DNA of 64,000 nucleotides, taken from Streptomyces pactum (GTDB lineage: Bacteria; Actinomycetota; Actinomycetes; Streptomycetales; Streptomycetaceae). Below are positions 17,242-30,251 of this stretch, piece by piece. Numbering within the stretch: the first letter of the stretch is position 1; each line of letters begins with the position of its first letter. The position numbers were made by a program, and so were the translations under genes. Under the pieces are notes generated by a model. It saw only the letters and a program-made list of their open reading frames with translations. It made no database searches and had not been told where the DNA came from. The stretch is taken from the NCBI RefSeq assembly GCF_002005225.1, contig NZ_CP019724.1, forward strand, positions 5,101,501-5,165,500. The letters are read 5' to 3'.

Positions 17242-18867
17242 TCACTCGCCTCTGCGTACCGCCCCCGCCAGGATCCAGCCCTCCACGGCCTCGTAGTGCC
17301 GGCGTTGCTCCTCCGCCTCGCGCCGGCCGGAGAGCATCGTGCCCAGCCAGCCGCAGGCGAAGCCCAGGGGGATGGAGACCAGACCCGTCGTGGTGAACGG
17401 GAACCAGTTGAAGTCGGCGTCGGGGAAGGCGGAGACGGGCGAGCCGGAGACCAGGTTGGTGCCCGGCATCAGCAGCAGGACGGCCAGCGAACCGCCGATG
17501 AGGGTGCTGAGCAGCCCGGCGCGGGTGTAGCGGCGCCAGAAGAGGCCGTAGACCAGGGCGGGGGCGATGGCCGAGGCGCCCAGACAGAAGGACAGGGTGA
17601 CCAGGGGCTGCAGGCTGCGGTGCTGGACGAGGGTCGCGAGGATGATCGCGGGGATGCCGATGGCCAGGGCGGAGACGCGGGCGAGGGTCATCTCGCGGCG
17701 CGGTGACATCTCCTGCACGCGGGTGGCGAACACGTCGTGGGCGAGGGAGTTGGCGCAGGCGAGGATCATGCCGCCGACGGAGGCCAGCAGGGTGAGGAAG
17801 ACGGCCGTGGTGACGGTCGTGAACAGGAACGTCTCCGCCGTGGACACCTCCGCGCCGAACGCGGCCCGGGAGCCCAGCAGGAAGGCGGTGTTGCCCTGCG
17901 GGTCGATCCCGGCGATGGCCGCCCGTCCCACCAGCGCCGTCGCGCCGACGCCGACGACCGTGATGACCAGCACGAACAGTGCCACGCTGGACACCGCCCA
18001 GGACATCGAGCGGCGCACCTGGCGGGCACAGGACGCGGTGTACATGCGCATGGTGACGTGGGGGAGACAGGCGCCGCCGAGGACGACGGTCAGTTGCGAG
18101 GTGATCATGTCGGCCTCGGGGTGCGGCCCGCCCGCGAACTGGAGTCCCGAGTTCAGGAACGCCGGTCCCACGCCGCTGCCGTCCGCCGCCGCGTCGAACA
18201 GCGCGCCGGGGTCCCAGCCGAAGCGGTTGAGGATCAGCGCGGCGACCACGGTGCCCGATCCGAGCAGCATCACGATCTTGAGGATCTGGATGAGGGCGGT
18301 GCCCTTCATGCCGCCGATCGCCGCGTAGCTGATCATCAGTACCCCCAGGCCGATGATGCAGCCGGTCTCCAGCGACTCGCCGGAGAAGCCGAGGACGAAG
18401 GCGAGCAACTGGCCGGTGCCCGCGAGCTGCACCAGCATCAGCGGCAGCAGCGCGGCGATGGTCACCGCGCAGGCGGCGATGCGGACGCCGCGTCCGGGCA
18501 TCCGGCGGGCGAGCGCGTCGCCCATGGTGAACCGGCCGGCGTTGCGCAGGGGTTCGGCCAGCAGGAACATCAGCAGCAGCAGCGACAGGGCGGTGCTGAG
18601 CGCCAGTACGACGCCGTCGTAGCCGAAGAGCGCGATGACGCCGCCGGTGCCGAGCACGGTCGCCGCCGAGATGTAGTCCCCGGCGATCGCGAGGCCGTTG
18701 CGCATGGGGGACAGGGAGCTGTAGCCGGTGTAGAACTCGTCGAGGTCGTCCCGGTCGGGGCCGGTCATCACACACAGCAGCAGCGTGACGGTGGCGACGG
18801 CGGTGAAGCCGACCAGGGACATCGTCTGGGCGTCGCCGCTGAAGCCGGTCGTCGCGAACTGCGTCAC
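17242..18867 (-). CDS. Sodium/solute symporter, acetate-permease (ActP) type
   Basis: Membrane transporter of the solute:sodium symporter family, 541 residues with about 13 membrane segments. It probably takes up acetate or a similar small monocarboxylate with Na+ or H+. Family features include the early unwound-helix segment GDYISAATVLGTGGVIA and IGGMKGTALIQILKIVMLL. The first codon overlaps the stop of the upstream DUF485 gene (GTGA), so translation is coupled. This matches the YjcH-ActP pairing. The substrate is inferred from the pairing, not proven. Confidence 0.9.
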   Translation of the reverse strand: MTQFATTGFSGDAQTMSLVGFTAVATVTLLLCVMTGPDRDDLDEFYTGYSSLSPMRNGLAIAGDYISAATVLGTGGVIALFGYDGVVLALSTALSLLLLMFLLAEPLRNAGRFTMGDALARRMPGRGVRIAACAVTIAALLPLMLVQLAGTGQLLAFVLGFSGESLETGCIIGLGVLMISYAAIGGMKGTALIQILKIVMLLGSGTVVAALILNRFGWDPGALFDAAADGSGVGPAFLNSGLQFAGGPHPEADMITSQLTVVLGGACLPHVTMRMYTASCARQVRRSMSWAVSSVALFVLVITVVGVGATALVGRAAIAGIDPQGNTAFLLGSRAAFGAEVSTAETFLFTTVTTAVFLTLLASVGGMILACANSLAHDVFATRVQEMSPRREMTLARVSALAIGIPAIILATLVQHRSLQPLVTLSFCLGASAIAPALVYGLFWRRYTRAGLLSTLIGGSLAVLLLMPGTNLVSGSPVSAFPDADFNWFPFTTTGLVSIPLGFACGWLGTMLSGRREAEEQRRHYEAVEGWILAGAVRRGE

Positions 18868-19541
18868 CGTCCCGCCTCCCGCCGGGCGTTCAGTGCGGCC
18901 TCCTTGCGGATGCGGTCCGCGAGCGGGTCCACGCGCCGGCGCGCGGTGTGCTCGTACAGCGCGATCGCCAGCCAGGTCACGGGGAGTTGGAGCAGGGCGA
19001 GCGCCAGTCCGGTGGGCAGCCCGCCGGCGAGGGTGCCGGCCATGAGGCCGGGCGCGTACGCGGACAGCATCAGGAACAGGGTGAAGTAGCCGAGGGCGGT
19101 GAGCGTGGCGGTGCGTCGCTGCCGGCGGTAGGCGCTGCGCAGGATCCGCAGGTCGCTGTGGTGCCCGAGCGGGTCCCGGCGCGGTGCCCGGCGGGCGGTG
19201 GGCCCGGGGGCCGGCCCGGTGTCGGGGCGGGGCGGTCGCGCCGGAGGGAGGCCGGCGTGGCGGTGGGGAGGTTCCGCCGGTCGCCGGGGGTGGGCGTCGT
19301 ACGGGGACGGCGCGGGGGCGTGGGGCGGGGGCTGGTACGGCGGTGGCGGTGGCGGCGGCGGTTGGTGCGGGTACGGCGGTGGCTGGTACGGCGGTGGCGG
19401 TGGCGGCGGCGGTTGGTGCGGGTACGGCGGTGGCGGGTACGGCGGTGGCTGGTACGGCGGGGAAGGGGGCCGGTGTGACGGTGGCCGGTACGGCGGTGGA
19501 GGGGGCCGGTGCGGGTACGACGGGGACGGGTCGTAGGACAT
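18864..19541 (-). CDS. DUF485 membrane protein with long Pro/Tyr-rich N-terminus
   Basis: A 225-residue protein, the partner of the symporter that follows. The first 100 residues are a low-complexity PPPPYQPPPYPHQ-type repeat, probably disordered and cytoplasmic. The last 90 residues hold a DUF485 domain with LRILRSAYRRQRR, two membrane segments (TALGYFTLFLMLSAYAPGLM; LALALLQLPVTWLAIALYEH) and a conserved charged end (DPLADRIRKEA). ATG 19541 has aaggag 7 bases upstream. It overlaps the symporter start by 4 bases. The long Pro-rich head is unusual compared with the roughly 100-residue YjcH. Confidence 0.88.
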   Translation of the reverse strand: MSYDPSPSYPHRPPPPPYRPPSHRPPSPPYQPPPYPPPPYPHQPPPPPPPPYQPPPYPHQPPPPPPPPYQPPPHAPAPSPYDAHPRRPAEPPHRHAGLPPARPPRPDTGPAPGPTARRAPRRDPLGHHSDLRILRSAYRRQRRTATLTALGYFTLFLMLSAYAPGLMAGTLAGGLPTGLALALLQLPVTWLAIALYEHTARRRVDPLADRIRKEAALNARREAGR

Positions 19542-19739
19542 CCCGGTGCTCCTTGCGCGGCTCGGGTCCGGTGTGGGGCGGACCGCAGGGAGGTGGGGGC
19601 GGCGAGCCACGCACGCTACTCGCCGGTTCGGCCGTGCGCGGCGTTTTGGCCAAACTGATCGGTCGGTATGCGGGCGCGGCGCCGGCCTGGGGTGTTACCC
19701 GCGTTAACAGGGGCTTCGGGGGCGCGGCGGCCCGTGCGG

Positions 19740-21272
19740 TCAGTCCGGGAGCACCGGGAACCGGCGCGGTGCCACGACCAGCAGCACCAGGAACGCCAGC
19801 GCCGCCGCACCCGCCGCGCCCAGGTACACGGCGTGCACGGCGTCGGCGATCGCCCGCCGCACGGACTCGTCCGCGGCGCCCGAGTCCAGCGCCCGGGTCA
19901 CGGAGTCGAGGTCGCCGGTGCCGGTGCCGGTGCCGGTGCCGCCCGTCCCGCCGAGCCGCGCGGCCAGCACCCCGTTGGCGATCGCGCCGAAGACCGCCGC
20001 GCCGAGCGTCTGTCCGGTCTGCCGGCAGAAGAGGACGGACGCGGTCGCCGTGCCCCGCTCCGCCCAGCCGACCGTGGACTGGACGCCGACGACGAGCGGG
20101 AGCTGGAACAGGCCCAGCGCGGCGCCGAGCAGCAGCATCAAAAGCGCCGGCTGCCAGGCCTCGCCGGGGTAGGGCAGAAACGGGAAGGCGAACAGGATCA
20201 GGGACGCGGTGCCGATGCCGAGCATGGCCGTGTTCCGGAAACCGATCCTGCGGTACACGTGCTGGCTCAGGGCCGCGGACACCGGCCAGCTCAGCGTCCA
20301 CACGGACAGCACGAAACCGGCGGCCACCGGTGCCAGGCCCAGCACCGACTGGGCGTAGGTGGGCAGGAACACGGTCGGTGCCACCATCAGCAGTCCCAGC
20401 GCGCCGAGCGCGAGGTTCACCGCCGCGATCGTGCGGCGGCGCCACACCCAGCCGGGGATGATCGGTTCCGCCGCCCGGCGCTCGATCACCACCACGGCCA
20501 CCAGCAGGGCGAGGCCCGCCCCGGACAGGGCGAGCGAGGGCGCCGACAGCCACGGCCACGCCACCCCGCCCTGCACCATCGCGGTGAGCAGGGCGCCGCC
20601 GCAGGCGAACACGGCCAGCGCGCCCGCCCAGTCGACACGCGCGCGCGTGCCGTCCGTCTCCCGGGCCGGCTCGTGCAGGTGCCGGACGATCAGCCACAGG
20701 GCGAGAGCGCCGATCGGCAGGTTGACGAGGAAGATCCAGCGCCAGTCGGCGTACGTGGCCAGCACACCGCCCAGGCCGGGGCCCGCGATCGCGGACACCG
20801 CCCACACCGTGGACAGCCGGGCCTGGATCCTGGGGCGCTCCTCGAGCGGGTACAGGTCGGCGGCGAGCGTCTGCACGGTGCCCTGGAGGGCGCCGCCGCC
20901 CAGGCCCTGCAGGACGCGGAAGGCGATCAGGGCGCCCATGTTCCAGGCGAGCGCGCACAGCAGGGAGCCGAGGAGGAACAGCGCCGCCCCCGCCACCAGG
21001 ACCGGTTTGCGGCCGAAGGTGTCGGAGAGCCTGCCGTAGACGGGCAGCGTGACGGTGACGGCCAGCAGGTAGCCGGAGAAGAGCCAGGAGAAGAGGGAGA
21101 AGCCCCCGAGGTCGCCGACGATCTGGGGGACGGCGGTGGAGACGATCGTGGCGTCGAGCGCCGACAGTGCCATCGCCAGCATCAGGGCGGCGACGACGGC
21201 GCCGCGACGGTCCGGGCCCGCGCCCGCTCCGGCCTCGTGCACCGCGGGCCGGGTGCTGTCCACACCGTCCAC
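19740..21272 (-). CDS. MFS multidrug exporter, DHA2 (14-TM) family
   Basis: A 510-residue membrane protein with about 14 membrane segments, probably a proton-driven drug or metabolite exporter. Motif A-like YGRLSDTFGRKPVLV follows the second or third helix. The first helix carries LSALDATIVSTAVPQI, typical of the DHA2 group. A motif C-like GPGLGGVLATYADWRWIFLVNLPIG lies in the fifth or sixth helix. GTG 21272 has ggagg 7 bases upstream and is preferred to the earlier ATG at 21308. No local regulator is visible, so the substrate is unknown. Confidence 0.9.
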   Translation of the reverse strand: MDGVDSTRPAVHEAGAGAGPDRRGAVVAALMLAMALSALDATIVSTAVPQIVGDLGGFSLFSWLFSGYLLAVTVTLPVYGRLSDTFGRKPVLVAGAALFLLGSLLCALAWNMGALIAFRVLQGLGGGALQGTVQTLAADLYPLEERPRIQARLSTVWAVSAIAGPGLGGVLATYADWRWIFLVNLPIGALALWLIVRHLHEPARETDGTRARVDWAGALAVFACGGALLTAMVQGGVAWPWLSAPSLALSGAGLALLVAVVVIERRAAEPIIPGWVWRRRTIAAVNLALGALGLLMVAPTVFLPTYAQSVLGLAPVAAGFVLSVWTLSWPVSAALSQHVYRRIGFRNTAMLGIGTASLILFAFPFLPYPGEAWQPALLMLLLGAALGLFQLPLVVGVQSTVGWAERGTATASVLFCRQTGQTLGAAVFGAIANGVLAARLGGTGGTGTGTGTGDLDSVTRALDSGAADESVRRAIADAVHAVYLGAAGAAALAFLVLLVVAPRRFPVLPD

Positions 21273-21753
21273 CCGGAACCCTCCCTTTTGTGTTCCCCCT
21301 GCATCCATCTGCCGGGCTCAGCTTCCCACTTGCCCCTGACGTCGCGGGAGGGTGGAGGCTCGATGCGTCCTGAGGTGGAGGACAACCCCGAGGCCTTCTC
21401 CACCGACGGGCGGACAGCCCCTAGGGGTACCTCCGTACTACGGCCCGGGGCGGGTTCGTACCGGCGGAGGACGAGAGGGGGGCGGTGGCGTCCTTAATCT
21501 GGCTTTACGCCGCTGGGGGGCGGTGAACCGGACCCGCGGGGGTGGGGTTTTCCCCAGTAGAAGAGTGCGCTGAACACCAGCGCGGTCGACCCCCGGTTCC
21601 GGCCAGACTCTTCGATGTAGCAGCACGGCACGCGCACGGCGGCCCGTACGACGCGACGGGGCGCGGCACCACGTACACCAACCACCTCGGTACCGATCGG
21701 CGTCAGCCGCCGGCACCGGCGGCTCACCTGATGACCGACATAGGAGACTTGAC
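21273..21753. other. Intergenic region between divergent exporter genes
   Basis: About 480 bases separate the MFS exporter (leftward) and the ABC exporter (rightward). It must hold both promoters. I see no convincing -35/-10 pair, palindrome or small gene. The only clear signal is the ribosome site taggag, 7 bases before the ABC start. Confidence 0.5.
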
Positions 21754-22542
21754 ATGACATCGGCCGTAAGTATTCCCACGCACGGGAGCACCGGAGGGCG
21801 TACGGCCGTTGCCGCGCGAGCGCGGCAGGTCGTGAAGGCGTACGGATCGGGCGAGACCAGGGTGGTCGCCCTGGACCACGTGGACGTGGACATCGCCCGC
21901 GGCCAGTTCACCGCGATCATGGGGCCGTCGGGGTCCGGCAAGTCCACGCTGATGCACTGCCTGGCCGGCCTGGACACCGTCTCCAGCGGGCAGATCCACC
22001 TCGACGAGACCGAGATCACCGGCCTGAAGGACAAGAAGCTCACCCAGTTGCGCCGGGACCGGATCGGCTTCATCTTCCAGGCGTACAACCTGCTCCCGAC
22101 GCTGAACGCGCTCGAGAACATCACGCTGCCCATGGACATCGCCGGGCGCAAGTACGACCGCGCGTGGCTGGACCGGGTCGTGGAGACCGTGGGACTCGCC
22201 GGGCGGCTCAAGCACCGGCCGACCCAGCTCTCCGGCGGGCAGCAGCAGCGGGTCGCGGTGGCGCGGGCGCTCGCCGCACGGCCCGAGATCATCTTCGGTG
22301 ACGAGCCGACCGGAAACCTCGACTCGCGCGCCGGCGCCGAGGTACTGGGCTTCCTGCGCCGGTCGGTCACCGAACTGGGCCAGACCATCGTGATGGTCAC
22401 CCACGACCCGGTGGCCGCCAGTTACGCGGACCGTGTGCTGTATCTCGCCGACGGCCGGATCGTGGACGAGATGCACAAGCCGACCGCGGACGCCGTCCTC
22501 GACCGCATGAAGGACTTCGACGCCCGGGGGCGCACGTCATGA
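21754..22542 (+). CDS. ABC transporter ATP-binding protein (MacB/LolD type)
   Basis: ATPase of an exporter or lipid/peptide-mobilising complex, 262 residues. Walker A is GPSGSGKST (57-65). The signature is LSGGQQQRVAVARAL and Walker B is IIFGDEPTGNLDS, followed by the H-loop region VMVTHDP. ATG 21754 has ggag 7 bases upstream. The next gene, the permease, starts inside its stop codon (ATGA). A close relative with the same partner type is at 59375-60202. Confidence 0.95.
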   Translation: MTSAVSIPTHGSTGGRTAVAARARQVVKAYGSGETRVVALDHVDVDIARGQFTAIMGPSGSGKSTLMHCLAGLDTVSSGQIHLDETEITGLKDKKLTQLRRDRIGFIFQAYNLLPTLNALENITLPMDIAGRKYDRAWLDRVVETVGLAGRLKHRPTQLSGGQQQRVAVARALAARPEIIFGDEPTGNLDSRAGAEVLGFLRRSVTELGQTIVMVTHDPVAASYADRVLYLADGRIVDEMHKPTADAVLDRMKDFDARGRTS

Positions 22543-25103
22543 CCGTCGTGAAGACCTCGATGCGCAACTTCTTCGCGCACAAGGGCCGGATGGCGCTCTC
22601 GGCGGTGGCGGTACTGCTGTCGGTGGCGTTCGTGTGCGGCACCCTGGTGTTCACGGACACGATGAACACGACCTTCGACAAGCTCTTCGCGGTCACGTCG
22701 TCGGACGTGACGGTCAAGCCGAAGGACGCCAAGGCCGAGGACACCCCGCAGAACGGCGTGCCCGAGGCCCTGCCGACGTCCGCGCTGGAGCAGGTCCGCA
22801 AGGCGGAGGGCGTCAAGTCGGCCGAGGGCGCGGTCTCCTCGATGAACGTGACCGTCGTCGACCGTGACAACGACAACGTGGGCGCCACCAGCGGCGCTCC
22901 GACCATCGCCGGCAACTGGACGAAGAACGACCTCCGGTCGATGGAGATCACCACCGGGCACGCCCCGCGCGGACCCACCGAGGTGATGGTCGACGCCGAC
23001 ACCGCCGACAAGCACGACCTGAAGCTCGGCGACGAACTGCGCACCATCGCGCAGACCGGCGACTTCAAGGCCGAGATCGTCGGCATCGCCTCCTTCACGG
23101 TGACCAACCCCGGCGCCGCCGTCCTCTACTTCGACACTGCCACCGCCCAGCGCGAACTGCTCGGCGAAACCGGTAAGTTCACCCAGTTCAACGTCACCGC
23201 CGCCGACGGCGTCTCCGACGCGCGGCTCAAGCGGAACGTCGCCGAGGCACTGGACGGCACCTACAAGGTCCAGACGGCCAAGGAGAACGCCGACGAGAAC
23301 CGCAAGGACGTCGGCGAGTTCATGAACGTCATCAAGTACGCCATGCTCGGCTTCGCCGGGATCGCGTTCCTGGTCGGCATCTTCCTGATCATCAACACCT
23401 TCTCCATGCTGGTCGCCCAGCGCACCCGCGAGATCGGTCTGATGCGGGCCATCGGCTCCTCCCGCCGGCAGGTCAACCGCTCGGTGCTCGTCGAGGCGCT
23501 CCTGCTCGGCATCGTCGGCTCGGTCCTCGGAGTCGCGGCCGGTGTCGGAATCGCCGTCGGCCTGATGAAGCTCATGTCGGCGGCGGGCATGAACCTCTCC
23601 ACCGACGACCTGACCATCAAGACGGCCACCCCCGTGATCGGCCTGGTCCTCGGCATCGTGGTCACCGTCCTGGCCGCCTACCTGCCGGCCCGCCGCGCGG
23701 GCAAGGTCTCCCCGATGGCGGCCCTGCGCGACGCCGGTACGCCGGCCGACGGCAAGGCCGGCTGGATACGCGGCCTGATCGGCCTGGTCCTCACCGGCGC
23801 CGGTGCCGCGGCCCTGCTCACGGCCGCCGCCGCCGACAAGGCGAGCGAGGGTTCGCTGATGCTCGGTGCGGGCATCGTGCTGTCCCTCATCGGCTTCGTC
23901 GTCATCGGCCCGCTGCTGGCCGGCTTCGTCGTCCGGGTGATCAGCGCGGTGCTGCTGCGGGCCTTCGGCCCGGTCGGCCGCCTGGCCGAGCGCAACGCCC
24001 TGCGCAATCCGCGCCGCACCGGCGCCACGGGCGCCGCCCTGATGATCGGCCTCGCGCTGGTCGCCTGCCTCTCGGTGGTCGGCTCCTCCATGGTCGCCTC
24101 GGCCACGAGCGAGCTGGACAAGACGGTCGGCGCGGACTTCATCGTCCAGGGCAACCAGCGGATCGTGCCGCAGGCCGAGAAGGCGATGCAGGACACGCCC
24201 GGCCTGGAGCACGTCACCCGCTACAAGATGCTCGACGCCACGCTGACCTCGCCCGACGGCAAGACCGACGACGACGGGATCACGGCCGCCGACCCGACGT
24301 ACGCCCAGGACGTGCGCCGCGCGACGACGGAGGGCGAGCTCTCCGCCGCCTACGGGCCGGACGCCATGTCGGTCGGCACGGACTACGCCGAGAAGCACGA
24401 CGTGCACGTCGGCGACACGATCTCCGTCGCCTTCGAGGGCGGTGAGACCGCCGAGCTGAAGGTCGCCGCGATCACGGACGACGACGTGGCCATCGACCAG
24501 GGCGCGCGGTACATCAGCATCGAGACGATGCGGAAGTACCTGCCGGCCGACAGCGTCCCGCCGAACACGATCATGTTCGCGCAGGCCGAGGACGGCCAGG
24601 CGGAGCAGGCGTACGCGGCACTGAAGAAGTCCCTGGACGCCTACCCGCAGTACCAGGTGGCCGACCAGACCGACTACAAGCAGGAGCTGAAGGACCAGAT
24701 CGGCCAACTGCTGAACATGGTCTACGGTCTGCTCGCCCTGGCGATCATCGTCGCGATCCTCGGTGTGGTGAACACGCTGGCGCTGTCGGTGGTCGAGCGG
24801 ACCCGCGAGATCGGTCTGATGCGGGCGATCGGCCTCTCCCGCCGCCAACTGCGCCGGATGATCCGCATGGAGTCCGTCGTCATCGCCCTGTTCGGTGCCC
24901 TGTTGGGCCTGGGGCTGGGCATGGGCTGGGGCGCCACGGCGCAGAAGCTCCTCGCCCTGGAGGGCCTGAACGTCCTCGACATCCCCTGGCCGACGATCAT
25001 CGGCGTCTTCATCGGCTCGGCCTTCGTGGGCCTGTTCGCCGCCCTGGTCCCGGCGTTCCGGGCGGGCCGCATGAACGTCCTGAACGCCATCGCGACGGAG
25101 TAA
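22539..25103 (+). CDS. ABC transporter permease, FtsX/MacB type with two FtsX units
   Basis: An 854-residue membrane protein. An N-terminal anchor (GRMALSAVAVLLSVAFVCGTLVF) is followed by a large extracytoplasmic MacB-type domain. Three membrane helices of the first FtsX unit lie at about 265-400 (FAGIAFLVGIFLIINTFSMLVAQRTREIG). A second extracytoplasmic domain and FtsX unit follow at the C-terminus (AIIVAILGVVNTLALSVVERTREIG). It works with the upstream ATPase by overlapping translation. Substrates of such exporters include peptides and lipids; none can be inferred here. Confidence 0.93.
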   Translation: MTVVKTSMRNFFAHKGRMALSAVAVLLSVAFVCGTLVFTDTMNTTFDKLFAVTSSDVTVKPKDAKAEDTPQNGVPEALPTSALEQVRKAEGVKSAEGAVSSMNVTVVDRDNDNVGATSGAPTIAGNWTKNDLRSMEITTGHAPRGPTEVMVDADTADKHDLKLGDELRTIAQTGDFKAEIVGIASFTVTNPGAAVLYFDTATAQRELLGETGKFTQFNVTAADGVSDARLKRNVAEALDGTYKVQTAKENADENRKDVGEFMNVIKYAMLGFAGIAFLVGIFLIINTFSMLVAQRTREIGLMRAIGSSRRQVNRSVLVEALLLGIVGSVLGVAAGVGIAVGLMKLMSAAGMNLSTDDLTIKTATPVIGLVLGIVVTVLAAYLPARRAGKVSPMAALRDAGTPADGKAGWIRGLIGLVLTGAGAAALLTAAAADKASEGSLMLGAGIVLSLIGFVVIGPLLAGFVVRVISAVLLRAFGPVGRLAERNALRNPRRTGATGAALMIGLALVACLSVVGSSMVASATSELDKTVGADFIVQGNQRIVPQAEKAMQDTPGLEHVTRYKMLDATLTSPDGKTDDDGITAADPTYAQDVRRATTEGELSAAYGPDAMSVGTDYAEKHDVHVGDTISVAFEGGETAELKVAAITDDDVAIDQGARYISIETMRKYLPADSVPPNTIMFAQAEDGQAEQAYAALKKSLDAYPQYQVADQTDYKQELKDQIGQLLNMVYGLLALAIIVAILGVVNTLALSVVERTREIGLMRAIGLSRRQLRRMIRMESVVIALFGALLGLGLGMGWGATAQKLLALEGLNVLDIPWPTIIGVFIGSAFVGLFAALVPAFRAGRMNVLNAIATE

Positions 25104-25111
25104 CGACCGAC

Positions 25112-25173
25112 AGCCACCGCACACGGGGTTGCGGGGGAGCCCGAGCCACCGCACACGGGGGTTGCGGGGGAGC
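25112..25173. repeat. Two tandem copies of a 29/30-base sequence
   Basis: agccaccgcacacgggg followed by ttgcgggggagc occurs at 25112-25140 and, with one extra g, at 25144-25173. It lies right after the permease stop. Confidence 0.85.
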
Positions 25174-25177
25174 GCCC

Positions 25178-25211
25178 GGCGCCGGAAGCCCAGAGGGCTC
25201 CGGCGCCGGCG
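25178..25211 (+). terminator. Terminator of the ABC exporter operon
   Basis: ggcgccgg-aagccc pairs with ggct-ccggcgcc around a short agag loop, with one mismatch. A tttt run follows closely at about 25214-25217. Confidence 0.75.
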
Positions 25212-25272
25212 CCTTTTCCGCGCCAGGGCACCGGGCACCGCGAAGACGACACCCGCCCCTTCCCGGCCCTCC

Positions 25273-25370
25273 GGGCCGGTTGCGGTCCTCTGGGCCGGTT
25301 GCGGTCCTCTGGGCCGGTTGCGGTCCTCTGGGCCGGTTGCGGTCCTCTGGGCGGCCGGTTGTGGCCCTCT
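25273..25370. repeat. Array of 19-bp tandem repeats
   Basis: Four perfect copies of gggccggttgcggtcctct lie end to end at 25273-25348. A degenerate fifth copy (25349-25370) and a partial sixth follow. There are no spacers, so it is a minisatellite and not a CRISPR array. Confidence 0.95.
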
Positions 25371-25690
25371 GGTCGGTTGTGGGCCTCGGGGCCGCGTCCG
25401 CCGTCCGAGTCGGTTGCCGTCCCGGGCCTGCTGCCGTCCGACCGCGGGGGCGTCGCCCCGGGGGGGCCTTTCGGCCCACCGAGACGGGTGGTGGGGGGCA
25501 CAGGCCGGGGGTACAGGGGGCGGAGCCTCCTGGTGGCCACCGCCCACGGTCGAACCGGCGGCGGACGTCATCCACAGCCCCGGCGCCGACGGGCGCGGCG
25601 TCGTAGGCTGGACACCCCCGGCCGTGACACCGCCGGGTTACTCGTGTTGTACAACCCAGGACTACACCCCAGGACGGAAGCGCCCCCTCC

Positions 25691-29224
<3,534 letters not shown>

Positions 29225-29251
29225 CCACCCGCCGCCGTCGCCCGCCGACGC

Positions 29252-29293
29252 GATGAAGCCGCCCACGGGGACAGGCCCGTGGACGGCTTCGTC
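29252..29293. terminator. Bidirectional hairpin after mfd
   Basis: gatgaagccg (29252-29261) pairs with cggcttcgtc (29284-29293), and an inner cccacggg/cccgtgg stem extends it. It lies between convergent mfd and the small leftward gene and can serve both. Confidence 0.75.
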
Positions 29294-29314
29294 ATGGTCG
29301 GGGTACGGGAGGCG

Positions 29315-29515
29315 CTACCGCTGGTCCGGCCGGTCGCCGCCCTGCTCGCGCCCGAAGCCGAGCTTGCCCTCGGCCTGCTGCTGCGCGGTGTCGACCTGCT
29401 TCTCGTGTTTGCCACCGGTCCTCTGGTTGACCTGGCGCTCGGCGGCGTCGGACATCTTCCTTGACCTGTCCTTGTCCTTGCCGGCCATGCTCTTCATCTT
29501 GTCGAGGATGCCCAT
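29315..29515 (-). CDS. Small MT0933-type antitoxin-like protein
   Basis: A 66-residue, highly charged protein (MGILDKMKSMAGKDKDR at the start, then a TGGKHEKQVDTAQQQ segment). This pattern is typical of the actinobacterial MT0933-like 'antitoxin' family (DK...TGGKH...QVD.AQ). No toxin partner lies next to it, so the antitoxin role is only a family label. It is probably a soluble helical protein. ATG 29515 has aaggag 6 bases upstream, which strongly supports translation. Confidence 0.8.
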   Translation of the reverse strand: MGILDKMKSMAGKDKDRSRKMSDAAERQVNQRTGGKHEKQVDTAQQQAEGKLGFGREQGGDRPDQR

Positions 29516-29651
29516 GCAGAGCTCCTTCCGAGACGTGACTCACTGTCGACCGTACGACAGGTATGCCCCGCATGCCCAATAAAGCCCCTCTATGGTCTGA
29601 ACCTCTCCGTCGCTACGGTGATATCGGCGAACGGCAAGGGGAGGGGCACGC

Positions 29652-30251
29652 ATGAGGCGGCACAGCAGGATCCGTACCGGATGGGCCGCGGGCGCGGCCC
29701 TCGCACTGGCCCTGGTCACCGGGTGCGAGGGACTCGACGGCGAAGAGGGCGCCTCGTCCCCGGGCGGCGGCGCCAAGGCACCGGCCGCGGGGCAGGCCGT
29801 CAGCCCGCTGAGCAACCCCGACGGTACCGGCCCCGGCCTCGCCCCGGTCAGGGGCGACGGCCCCGAGGCGACGGCCCGCAAACTCATCGACGGCCTCGAG
29901 ACCAAGGGGCGCGGTCCCAGGACGGGATACGACCGCGACGAGTTCGGCTACGCCTGGATGGACACGGCAGACGGGGTACCGCTGGCGAGGAACGGTTGTG
30001 ACACGCGGAACGACCTGCTGAAGCTGCATGGGCGGGACGTCCGGTTCCGTACCGGCTCCGACTGTGTGGTCGTGTCGATGGACCTGTACGACCCGTACAC
30101 CGGCAAGGACATCGCCTGGAAGAAGGCGAAGGCCGCCGAGGTGCAGATAGACCACGTGGTGCCGTTGTCGTACGCCTGGCAGATGGGCTCGTCGCGGTGG
30201 GCGGAGAGCAAGCGCGAACAACTGGCGAACGACCTTATGTTGGCGGTGTAG
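29652..30251 (+). pseudogene. 5' part of an HNH nuclease lipoprotein gene interrupted by a transposon
   Basis: The frame encodes a lipoprotein signal (GWAAGAALALALVTGC, lipobox Cys about 25) and most of a GmrSD/DUF1524-like HNH nuclease domain (AEVQIDHVVPLSYAWQMG). After ...QLANDL it runs into unrelated DNA and stops at TAG 30249-30251, inside the left end of the element. The missing C-terminus (NDPLNLLPV...REAMLRQCGG) lies at 37699-37896. Joining the two halves at the shared aacgac restores the frame without change. A truncated 199-residue product may still be made, but it lacks the rest of the HNH motif. Confidence 0.9.

Larger units (their letters stand above)
25104..25690. other. 587-base gap between the ABC permease gene and mfd
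   Basis: It contains, in order, a 30-base direct repeat pair (25112-25173), a GC-rich hairpin with a following T run (25178-25211), an array of 19-bp repeats (25273-25370), and a G/C-biased stretch up to the mfd promoter region. No credible gene is seen in either strand. Confidence 0.7.

Noticed and set aside
25273..25370. Possible CRISPR array
   Set aside because: The 19-bp repeats are directly adjacent without spacers and there are no cas genes.
22422..25571. Long open frame opposite the ABC permease gene
   Set aside because: Composition shadow; the permease and its coupled ATPase are certain.
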